DNA of 21,291 bases, taken from Streptomyces aureus. Its GTDB lineage: Bacteria; Actinomycetota; Actinomycetes; Streptomycetales; Streptomycetaceae. Numbering within the stretch: the stretch's first letter is position 1; every line of letters starts with the position of its first letter. Under the pieces are notes generated by a model, which ran no database searches, had not been told where the DNA came from, and worked only from the letters and a program-made list of their open reading frames with translations. The stretch is taken from the NCBI RefSeq assembly GCF_000725495.1, contig NZ_JNZD01000050.1:1-21291 (forward strand), written 5' to 3'. Shown piece after piece: positions 15,448-21,291 of the stretch. The position numbers and the translations under genes are program-made.

Positions 15448-15501
15448 GGTGCACTTCTCCGAGGGTCGGTTTCGACGCGCTGACGCTGTGGACTCAGATC
15501 G

Positions 15502-15513
15502 TCAGCATGCTGA
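15502..15513. promoter_or_regulatory. TCAGCATGCTGA palindrome, candidate operator
   Basis: A perfect 12-base palindrome lies in the 227-base region between the divergent DJ-1 and LysR genes. A second near-dyad, ATCGACGATTCGAT, occurs around 15573-15586. Either could be the binding site of the LysR or TetR protein; this is inference. Confidence 0.4.
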
Positions 15514-15674
15514 TGTCCTCGACGCTAAACCCGCTCGGCCCGTGCGACCAATGACGAAACCGATGCGACGTATCGACGATTCGATGGGTACACCGGCGGC
15601 CCGATCCACGACGTCCCGCTCTCCCCGGCGGCGGCGCGCTCCCGGGACGCCCCCGGGTCACCTACCCTCGGCCC

Positions 15675-16583
15675 ATGAACGAACGGGATCCTCACCGGCC
15701 CGGCACCCTGGATCTGAACCAGTTGCGCACCTTCCTCGCTGTGCACCGCACGGGTTCCTTCACCGCCGCCGCACAGCAGCTCGGCCTCTCACAGTCGACC
15801 GTGACCACGCAGATCCGCGCTCTGGAGCAGCGTCTTCACCACGAGTTGTTCCAGCGTCGGGCGCGGGGCGCGGCTCCGCTGCCGTACGCGGACGAACTCG
15901 CCGTACGCCTGGCGGCACCCCTGGACCAGCTGGCCCGCGTCACCGACGAACGGCCCGCGGCCGCGTCGGCTCCGGTCCACATCGCCGGCCCCGCCGAATT
16001 CCTGTGCTCCGTCGTGATTCCCTCGCTCGCGTCGCTGACGGCCGACGGTGTCCAGCTGCGGGTGGCCACCGGGCTGACCGAGCCGCTGCTGGAGGAGCTC
16101 CGCGCCGGACGCCACGACCTCGTCATCGCCACCCAGCGGCCCCGCGGACGCACTCTGCACGCCGAACCGCTCTTCGACGAGGAGTTCGTCCTGGTCGCGG
16201 CCCCCGAGTGGGCGGAGCGGCTGTCCGGGCGGGAACTGCCGAACGCCCTCCAGGACCTTCCGCTGGTCACCTACGCGGAGGATCTCCCCATCGCCCGCCG
16301 CTACTGGCGTCACGTGTTCGGTCGGCGGCTCCAGGCCCACGCCGCCCTCACCGTCCCCGACCTGCGCGGCATCCTCGCCGCCGTCGGCGCGGGCATGGGG
16401 TGGAGCGTCCTGCCGCGCTACCTGTGCCACGCCGAACTCACGGCCGGTTCGCTGCGTGTGCTCCACGACCCCGAGGACCCGCCCATCAACACCGGCTACC
16501 TCGTCGGCCGCCCGGGGCTTCCCGCACATCCGGACGTCGCCCGCGTCCGCGACCACCTCATGGCTGCGGCACTCAATTGGTGA
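15675..16583 (+). CDS. LysR-family transcriptional regulator
   Basis: The 302-residue protein has an N-terminal winged helix, residues about 13-72: LDLNQLRTFLAVHRTGSFTA, then AAQQLGLSQSTVTTQIRALE and HHELFQRR. The effector domain begins around residue 95 (PVHIAGPAEFLC) and continues to VLPRYLCHAELTAG and the C-terminus. Length is normal. LysR proteins usually activate a divergent gene in response to a small effector, so the DJ-1 gene (227 bases away) is the obvious target. The start at 15675 has no strong ribosome site but begins just before the conserved helix. A hairpin follows the stop. Confidence 0.88.
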   Translation: MNERDPHRPGTLDLNQLRTFLAVHRTGSFTAAAQQLGLSQSTVTTQIRALEQRLHHELFQRRARGAAPLPYADELAVRLAAPLDQLARVTDERPAAASAPVHIAGPAEFLCSVVIPSLASLTADGVQLRVATGLTEPLLEELRAGRHDLVIATQRPRGRTLHAEPLFDEEFVLVAAPEWAERLSGRELPNALQDLPLVTYAEDLPIARRYWRHVFGRRLQAHAALTVPDLRGILAAVGAGMGWSVLPRYLCHAELTAGSLRVLHDPEDPPINTGYLVGRPGLPAHPDVARVRDHLMAAALNW

Positions 16584-16894
16584 GTCGTCCGGCTGCCGGT
16601 CCGCTGATACTTCAGCCGCACTTGCTTCGGCCAGCGGTCCGGCTGGTCGTTGAGATGCTCATGGGCCGGACGTCACGGTGGGGACCGTCCCAGCCTCCTG
16701 ACCGCTCCAGCCGGAATCGACACCGTGCCGCCGCAAGCAGCAGGCAGTGTGCGCCCCAATCGGGCTGATTCACGATGCACAATCTCAGCGTGGAGGGCGT
16801 CGTACTGGTCGGCGCCGGAGAAGCTCGTTAAATCCGGAGGTGGCGTGGGGTGACGACGGGGCGGCTTGGCCGTAGGCCGGTCATAGGCGCCAAC
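16584..16894. other. intergenic stretch after the LysR gene
   Basis: The first 60 bases contain the hairpin at 16596-16642. Beyond it nothing convincing was seen. A minus-strand fragment reading SGADQYDALHAEIVHRESAR (about 16750-16830) has some codon bias but no start, no clear end and no recognised family, so it is not called. Confidence 0.4.
16596..16642 (+). terminator. hairpin after LysR gene
   Basis: CCGGTCCGCTG and CAGCGGTCCGG pair over 11 positions with one mismatch. A smaller hairpin (CTGA/TCAG) lies in the loop. It starts 13 bases after the LysR stop, so it is a likely terminator without a U-run. Confidence 0.5.
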
Positions 16895-16902
16895 TGACTT
16901 TC
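16895..16902 (+). repeat. terminal inverted repeat (one end)
   Basis: TGACTTTC, read inward. It matches the opposite end of the deleted IS in inverted orientation. Homology beyond 8 bases is weak (TGGAGG against AGCTGG). Confidence 0.55.
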
Positions 16903-16968
16903 TGGAGGCTGGAGATGACCCGCAGCTTCTTCAGCAAGGCCAGGTGCAGTTCGTCCTAGACACCGGCT

Positions 16969-17226
16969 TCATTCCACGCGGCCAGTTGCCGCCAGCAGGT
17001 CACGCCCGAGCCGAATCCCAGCTCCTGGGAGCAGATACTCCCCATGGAGCCCGGTGTGCGGCACGAACAGGATCCCGCACAGAGCCTGCCGGTCCGGCAC
17101 TCGAGGCCTGCCCTCCACCAGCTTCGGACCCGGCCCGGGCAGCAACGGTTCGATCAGTGACCACAGTTCATCCGACACGATCCACGGACGCGACTGACGT
17201 TTCCCCACGCACAGACCAACGACCAC
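16969..17226 (-). pseudogene. IS5-type transposase N-terminal remnant
   Basis: The frame covers 85 codons and contains PWIVSDELWSLIEPLLPGPG and EGRPRVPDRQALCGILFV, the standard N-terminus of this Streptomyces transposase type. The frame is lost after HTGLHGEYL and continues one frame over to about 16895 with an internal TAG. The DDE domain is absent. Confidence 0.7.
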
Positions 17227-17233
17227 CCCAGCT

Positions 17234-17241
17234 GAAAGTCA
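17234..17241 (-). repeat. terminal inverted repeat (other end)
   Basis: GAAAGTCA on the plus strand, that is TGACTTTC read inward on the minus strand. It is followed inward by AGCTGGGGTGGTCG and the transposase coding start. Confidence 0.55.
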
Positions 17242-17263
17242 CATGATCAACAGCTTCTGTTAG

Positions 17264-17549
17264 TGTCCTAAGGGCGCACGTACGGGGTAGGGCAGGCCGC
17301 CTGCAGCTCGGCCGCGGCCTTCTCGTCGGGGCAGGCGATCACCGAGGCAGCAGGCTATCCGCTCGCGGTCGCCTGGGCGAGGTTCGGGCCGGACAGCACC
17401 GCGATCCGCTCGAGGCCGATACCCGCTACGTGGTGGATCACCTGGAACATCCGCATGCCGGAGCGCGTCTCGATGCCCTTCATCAGGCTGACGAGGACCG
17501 CGTCCGACTCGATGTGTGGGGCCCAGGCGGCCAGGTCGAGGGCATCGAC
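17264..17549 (-). pseudogene. gpsA: fragment of glycerol-3-phosphate dehydrogenase
   Basis: A minus-strand frame of about 95 codons matches the middle of NAD(P)-dependent glycerol-3-phosphate dehydrogenase (GpsA). It reads LAAWAPHIESDAVLVSLMKG with the conserved S-L-x-KG, then ERIAVLSGPNLAQA with the S/TGPNLA signature, then PAASVIACPDEKAAAELQAA and TPYVRP. A TAG at 17357-17355 replaces the Gln usually found before PAA. The N-terminal nucleotide-binding motif and the whole C-terminal catalytic domain are absent. GpsA makes glycerol 3-phosphate for phospholipids, so an intact copy should exist elsewhere. This is a duplicated or transferred fragment wedged between the deleted IS and the biosynthetic genes. 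Confidence 0.7.
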
Positions 17550-17632
17550 GGATGAGCAAGTCGACTGCACTGTCCAGGAGTTCGTGAGGGGGCGTCCGAA
17601 GGGTGTGGCTGGTTGGCGCCTCGGTCGGCGTG

Positions 17633-18667
17633 TCACCAGCTGTCGGCAGCCGCCAGCAGCTCGCCGTAGTCGCGGGTCCGCGTTGCCTGCTCTAGATCCG
17701 ACTCGACCATCAGCTGCACCAGTTCCTCGAACTTCACCGTGGGCGCCCAGTCCAGCGCGGCCCGGGCCATGCTGGAGTCGGCGCACAGCGTCTCCACTTC
17801 GGCCGGGCGGACCAGCGAGGGATCGATCACGACGTGGTCCTCCCACTTGAGGCCCACGGCGTCGAAGGCGATCTGCACCGCGTCTCGGACCGAGTGCATG
17901 ACGCCGGTCCCGATCACGTAGTCCCCGGGCTCGTCCTGCTGGAGCATCAAATGCATCGCCTTGACGTAGTCGCCGGCAAAGCCCCAGTCACGCACCGCGT
18001 CCAGGTTGCCCAGCGCCAGCTTGTCCTGCATTCCCAGCCTGATCCGAGCGACGGCCAGTGAGATCTTCCTGGTCACGAACTCGGGACCACGACGCGGGGA
18101 CTCATGGTTGAACAGGATTCCGGAGACGCCGTACATGTCGTACGACTCACGATAGTTACGGGTGATGAAATGACCATAAGCCTTGGCCACCCCGTACGGG
18201 CTGCGGGGATGGAACCGGGTCGATTCCCGCTGCGGAGTCTCCGCGACCTTCCCGAACATCTCCGAGGAGGACGCCTGGTAAAACCGGATCCGACCGGAGC
18301 GGGCCGATCGGGACGCACTCAGCCCGCTGACCATGCGAATGGCTTCCAGCATGCGGAGCACACCGGCGCCGTTGACTTCGGTCACCAGTTCCGGCTGTTG
18401 CCAGGACATCGGCACGAACGAGACGGCTCCGAGGTTGTACACCTCGTCAGGCTGGACGTAGTCCAGTGCCGAGACCAGGCTGGCCTGGTCTGTGAGGTCA
18501 CCGTGCGCAAAGGAGAGATCAGATGCGAGGCGGCTGACCCGTGACTTTCGCGGGTTGGCCTGGCCCCGAATCAGACCCCACACCTGGTAGCCCTGCGCCA
18601 GCAGGTGTTCTGCGAGGTACGAGCCGTCCTGACCGGTGACCCCGGTGATAAGTGCACGCTTGGACAC
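17633..18667 (-). CDS. gmd: GDP-mannose 4,6-dehydratase
   Basis: The 344-residue enzyme converts GDP-D-mannose to GDP-4-keto-6-deoxy-D-mannose. It is an extended short-chain dehydrogenase: NADP-binding GVTGQDG at residues 9-15, FAHGDLTD near 56, and YNLGAVSFVPMSW near 89. The catalytic site is SSSEMFGKV with Ser/Glu, plus YGVAKAYGHF with the Tyr-x3-Lys pair. NHESPRRGPEFVTRKI is the substrate loop. I choose GTG 18667 because GGAAGGG precedes it by 6 bases and the protein then begins VSKRALITGVTGQDG as usual; in-frame upstream codons are not conserved. Next to a modular PKS it most likely starts the deoxysugar branch, for example mycosamine of polyene macrolides such as nystatin or pimaricin. 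The product is inferred. Confidence 0.9.
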   Translation of the reverse strand: MSKRALITGVTGQDGSYLAEHLLAQGYQVWGLIRGQANPRKSRVSRLASDLSFAHGDLTDQASLVSALDYVQPDEVYNLGAVSFVPMSWQQPELVTEVNGAGVLRMLEAIRMVSGLSASRSARSGRIRFYQASSSEMFGKVAETPQRESTRFHPRSPYGVAKAYGHFITRNYRESYDMYGVSGILFNHESPRRGPEFVTRKISLAVARIRLGMQDKLALGNLDAVRDWGFAGDYVKAMHLMLQQDEPGDYVIGTGVMHSVRDAVQIAFDAVGLKWEDHVVIDPSLVRPAEVETLCADSSMARAALDWAPTVKFEELVQLMVESDLEQATRTRDYGELLAAADSW

Positions 18668-18743
18668 GACATTCCCTTCCGCCGCGACGGGAAAAATGAC
18701 CGCTACGCGCCGTGAACGTTCGCGGGAGCAGTCCCTCGCAATG

Positions 18744-18773
18744 ACATTCACAGCCTCAAGACCGCAGTGTCAA
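18744..18773 (-). promoter_or_regulatory. candidate promoter of gmd
   Basis: On the minus strand a perfect -35 TTGACA (18773-18768) is followed after 18 bases by GAATGT (18749-18744), a weak -10. The predicted transcript would start about 70 bases before the GTG start. Confidence 0.45.
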
Positions 18774-18829
18774 CGAAAGTCGGAGCACCCTAGTGCATCA
18801 CTGGGAATTGGCACGTTCATTTCCCGGGA

Positions 18830-18844
18830 CTGGGGATTCTCCAG
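18830..18844. promoter_or_regulatory. candidate PAS-LuxR (PimM-type) operator
   Basis: CTGGGGATTCTCCAG is an imperfect 15-base dyad. Its left half fits the published PimM consensus CTVGGGAWWTCCCBAG for nine positions; the right half deviates. A related core, TGGGAATT, occurs at 18802-18809. Both lie in the divergent gmd/thioesterase promoter region, where polyene-cluster PAS-LuxR activators are known to bind. This is a resemblance only. Confidence 0.4.
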
Positions 18845-18892
18845 TCAGGAAGGGGACCTACTCGCCTCTGACGACTGCCCAGAGGAGACCTC

Positions 18893-19666
18893 ATGCCCAT
18901 CCCCGGCACCGACGCGGAGCGCTGGCTGCGCCGCTTCAAGCCCAACGCCAGCAGCCGCGTACGGCTCGTCTGCTTCCCGCATGCGGGCGGCTCCGCGAGC
19001 TTCTACCACCCCGTCGCGATGACCCACGCGGCCGCCGCCGACGTCGTGGTCCTCCAGTACCCCGGCCGCCAGGACCGCAGGCATGAGCCACTGGTGCTCA
19101 GCGTCGGGGAGTACGTCGCTCGCATCGGGCCGGTACTAGAGCGGGAAAGGCCGCTGCCGACTGTCTACTTCGGACACAGCATGGGTGCGGTGCTCGCGTT
19201 CGAGACAGCCCGCGCACTCGCCGACACGCCCGCCGCGCCACGCGCGATCGTGGCATCCGGCCGGCGCGCGCCGGCCACACACCGCGATGAACGGGTGCAC
19301 CTGCGGAACGACGAGGGCCTGCTCGACGACATGCGGAACCTCAACGGCACTCAGGCGGACCTACTGGGCGACGAGGAGATCATGAGGATGACCTTGCCGG
19401 CGGTGCGCGGCGACTACCGGGTCATCGAGACCTACCAGGCCGTGCCGGGCAGCACGGTCGACTGCCCCATCACCGCACTGGTGGGGGACGACGACCCGAA
19501 GACAACCGTCGCGGAGGCCGCCCGATGGCGCGAACACTCCCGCGCCGCTTTTCGCCTCCGCACGTTCCCCGGCGGCCACTTCTACCTGGCTGAGCACCAG
19601 GCCGAGGTGAACGCCGAGTTGGCGGCCACGCTGTCCGCCGTCTCCGAAGGGTCCGCCATCAGGTAG
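18893..19666 (+). CDS. type II thioesterase
   Basis: The 257-residue alpha/beta hydrolase belongs to the GrsT/RifR-type external thioesterases of PKS and NRPS clusters. The early motif LVCFPHAGGSASFYHP (residues 25-40) forms the oxyanion region. The nucleophile is Ser96 in FGHSMGAVLAFE. The acid is Asp200 or 201 in ALVGDDDPKT, and the base is His229 in PGGHFYL. Such enzymes remove wrong or decarboxylated acyl groups from stalled acyl-carrier domains. Start ATG 18893 follows AGAGGAG with ideal spacing. The gene is divergent from gmd and convergent with the PKS, from which it is separated by a strong hairpin, so it has its own promoter. In polyene and other macrolide clusters a gene like this usually lies beside the synthase genes. 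Confidence 0.92.
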   Translation: MPIPGTDAERWLRRFKPNASSRVRLVCFPHAGGSASFYHPVAMTHAAAADVVVLQYPGRQDRRHEPLVLSVGEYVARIGPVLERERPLPTVYFGHSMGAVLAFETARALADTPAAPRAIVASGRRAPATHRDERVHLRNDEGLLDDMRNLNGTQADLLGDEEIMRMTLPAVRGDYRVIETYQAVPGSTVDCPITALVGDDDPKTTVAEAARWREHSRAAFRLRTFPGGHFYLAEHQAEVNAELAATLSAVSEGSAIR

Positions 19667-19714
19667 TCGTTCCCGGGCCGGGCAGGGCTGCGAGCTCGTC
19701 CCTTCCGAGCCTTC

Positions 19715-19754
19715 GGCGGTGAGGCCCGGGTGATCACACCCGGCCCTCACCGCC
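19715..19754. terminator. bidirectional terminator between thioesterase and PKS
   Basis: GGCGGTGAGGCCCGGGTG pairs with CACCCGGCCCTCACCGCC around an ATCA loop: 17 of 18 positions pair. It lies between two convergent genes and can stop both. No U-run is needed in Streptomyces. Confidence 0.85.
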
Positions 19755-19802
19755 CACGCATGCCCGAACAGGCGCCCGCTGCCACGACGCGCTCCTGGGC
19801 CC

Positions 19803-21291
19803 TCAGTTCAGGCCGAGCTCGTCATCGAGCATGCGGAACATGTCGTCGTCGGTGGCCGACTCGACGTCGAAGCCGTCTTCTTCCTCTTCCTGTCGACCTG
19901 CCGCCCACCTGCCGCGGAGCACTTCCAGCCGGCCGGCGATCTGCCGACGCAGGCGCTCGTCGTCCACCGTGGTCTCGTCCAGCGCGCGCTCCAGCCGTTC
20001 CAGATCCGCCAGCAGCGCGGCCGGCCCGGTGGGTTCGTCGGCGACGAGCCTGGGCAGCAAGTGGTCCACCAGATCCGCCGGGGTCGGGTAGTCGAACAGC
20101 AGTGCCGCGGGCAGCCGTTGCCCGATCTCCGCACCGATCCTGTTGCGGAACTCCACAGCGATCAGCGAGTCGAATCCGAGGTCCTGGAACCGCCGGTCCG
20201 GTGAGAGCTCCACCGCGTCGCCGTGCCCGAGGACGGCGGTGGCGTGCTTGAGGATCAGTTCAAGCACCAGCTCCGGCCGGTCGGCCGGCGCGGCCGCGCC
20301 AAGTGCCGCGACGATCCCGCCACCGGCGTACGCGGTGGCCGCCGTAGGGCGGGCGGGGGTGCGGACGAGGCCGCGGAGCAGTGCCGGTACTTCGCCGGAA
20401 GTCCGCAACGCGGCCAGGTCCAGCTTGACCGGCACCATCGCCGGGCCGCCCGCCGCGTCGAACAGAGCCAGCCCCTCGGCACCAGCCAGGGGCAGCACAC
20501 CCGAACGCCGCATCCGTGCCACATCGGCCGCGGCCAACTGCTCGGTCATGCCCGCGCCCTGCTCCCACGGACCCCACGCCAGCGACACTCCCGACCAGCC
20601 CAGAGCCCGACGATGAACCGCCAGCGCATCCAGGAACGCGTTCGCGGCCGCGTAGTTCGCCTGCCCCGCCGCACCGAATGCACCCGCCACCGACGAGAAC
20701 ACCACGAACTGATCCACATCCCCGACCAGTTCATGCAGATACCACGCCGCGTCCGCCTTCGGCCTCAACACCCCATCCAGCCGCTGCGGCGTCATCCCCT
20801 CCAACACACCATCGTCCAAAACCCCGGCCGCGTGCACCACACCCGACACCACACGCCCGTCCAGCACCTTCGCCAACGCCGCCCGGTCCCCCACATCACA
20901 CGCCACAACCTCCGCATCCGCCCCCAGCCCGGCCAACTCGGCCACCAACTCCGACACACCCTCCGCCGCCGGACCACGCCGACTCAGCAGAAGCAACCTC
21001 CGCACACCGTGCTCGACCACCACATGGCGCGCCACCAACGCAGCCAGACCACCCGTACCACCAGTGATCAACACCAACCCGTCAGCACCCCACGGCTGAC
21101 GCTCGCCCTCGTCAGCCCCAGCCCGGCCCTCATCCCCCGCAGCCCGGACCAGGCGGGCCGCGAACGCCTCACCCCCACGCACCACCACCTCCGGCTCACC
21201 CGTGACAACCGGATCCCCATCACCCTCGACATCCACCAGCCAGAACCGACCCGGCAACTCCCGCTGAGCCGACCGCACCAGACCCCACACC
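19803..21291 (-). CDS. modular type I polyketide synthase, C-terminal end (KR-ACP-docking), partial
   Basis: The gene runs off the window; only the last 495 residues are visible. A ketoreductase domain has NADPH motif TGGTGGLA (fragment residues 76-83), LDD in [11 protein letters not shown], the active Lys178, Ser200 and Tyr213 ([10 protein letters not shown]), and [13 protein letters not shown] with no Pro before the Tyr motif suggests a B1-type KR giving the R-hydroxyl. An ACP follows with [10 protein letters not shown], Ser375 carrying phosphopantetheine. The final 70 residues are acidic and helical, ending [15 protein letters not shown], a typical C-terminal docking domain. There is no thioesterase domain, so this subunit passes its chain to another PKS protein. 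It fits a macrolide, possibly polyene, assembly line with the adjacent gmd and thioesterase. Confidence 0.93.
   Translation of the reverse strand, partial: VWGLVRSAQRELPGRFWLVDVEGDGDPVVTGEPEVVVRGGEAFAARLVRAAGDEGRAGADEGERQPWGADGLVLITGGTGGLAALVARHVVVEHGVRRLLLLSRRGPAAEGVSELVAELAGLGADAEVVACDVGDRAALAKVLDGRVVSGVVHAAGVLDDGVLEGMTPQRLDGVLRPKADAAWYLHELVGDVDQFVVFSSVAGAFGAAGQANYAAANAFLDALAVHRRALGWSGVSLAWGPWEQGAGMTEQLAAADVARMRRSGVLPLAGAEGLALFDAAGGPAMVPVKLDLAALRTSGEVPALLRGLVRTPARPTAATAYAGGGIVAALGAAAPADRPELVLELILKHATAVLGHGDAVELSPDRRFQDLGFDSLIAVEFRNRIGAEIGQRLPAALLFDYPTPADLVDHLLPRLVADEPTGPAALLADLERLERALDETTVDDERLRRQIAGRLEVLRGRWAAGRQEEEEDGFDVESATDDDMFRMLDDELGLN

Larger units (their letters stand above)
16895..17241 (-). 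mobile_element. internally deleted IS5-type element (MITE-like)
   Basis: The 347-base element is bounded by TGACTTTC at 16895-16902 and its inverse GAAAGTCA at 17234-17241. Inside, on the minus strand, is only the N-terminal part of an IS5-family transposase. It reads SRPWIVSDELWSLIEPLLPG and ALCGILFV, then after a frame change QELGFGSGVTCWRQLAAWNE, a TAG, and DELHLALLKKLR. The rest of the transposase, with all three catalytic residues, is missing, and the right end follows directly. It looks like a deletion derivative that keeps both ends. No target duplication is visible. Confidence 0.65.

Noticed and set aside
15386..16768. A 460-codon open frame on the plus strand
   Set aside because: It overlaps the LysR gene in another frame and is dominated by Arg, Pro and Ala. 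The LysR frame has all family motifs.
16750..16830. Minus-strand fragment with mild codon bias
   Set aside because: It has no start, no continuous frame on either side and no recognised family.
20516..21067. A Pro/His/Thr-rich open frame on the plus strand
   Set aside because: It is the antisense of the PKS ketoreductase; the composition reflects the G-ending codons of that strand.

Overview
The window looks like a chromosomal segment of a Streptomyces or close relative. It is about 70% GC, codons end strongly in G or C, GTG starts are common, and PadR, TetR, LysR, DUF4238, ApeA-like and modular polyketide synthase genes with actinobacterial features lie side by side. No rRNA, tRNA or CRISPR array was seen.

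Layout. (1) 1-1394: a transposase scrap, then an overlapping PadR regulator and membrane protein pair. (2) 1585-3154: a PIN-domain protein on the minus strand broken in a C7 tract, next to a degenerate plus-strand gene. (3) 3329-8580: four plus-strand genes that look like a defence cluster. They are a PD-(D/E)XK nuclease-like protein, a DUF4238 protein 9 bases behind it, a large unrecognised protein with a nuclease-like core, and a broken ApeA-like HEPN RNase. An IS5-family element (about 8565-9429) has inserted at the HEPN catalytic motif. (4) 9437-11300: a hypothetical protein, a 5'-truncated DFWHAF-motif protein and an APH-like kinase, closed by a strong hairpin terminator. (5) 11416-13191: a lipoprotein and a gene-poor stretch. 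(6) 13192-16583: a minus-strand DJ-1/PfpI-TetR-VOC unit ending in a truncated second TetR, with a divergent LysR gene upstream of it. (7) 16595-17549: debris made of an internally deleted IS with inverted repeats and a gpsA fragment. (8) 17633-21291: the edge of a type I polyketide cluster, with GDP-mannose 4,6-dehydratase, a type II thioesterase, and the C-terminal KR-ACP-docking end of a modular PKS.

How the parts work together. The right edge is coherent. A modular PKS, a proofreading type II thioesterase and the first enzyme of GDP-deoxysugar synthesis fit a glycosylated macrolide, most likely a mycosamine-bearing polyene. The divergent gmd/thioesterase promoter region carries a dyad resembling a PAS-LuxR (PimM-type) operator. 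The left and centre look like a decaying accessory region. At least six genes are split by single-base frameshifts, stops or truncations, while the biosynthetic genes are intact. The most novel candidate is the 3.3-6 kb PD-(D/E)XK + DUF4238 pair with its downstream partner.
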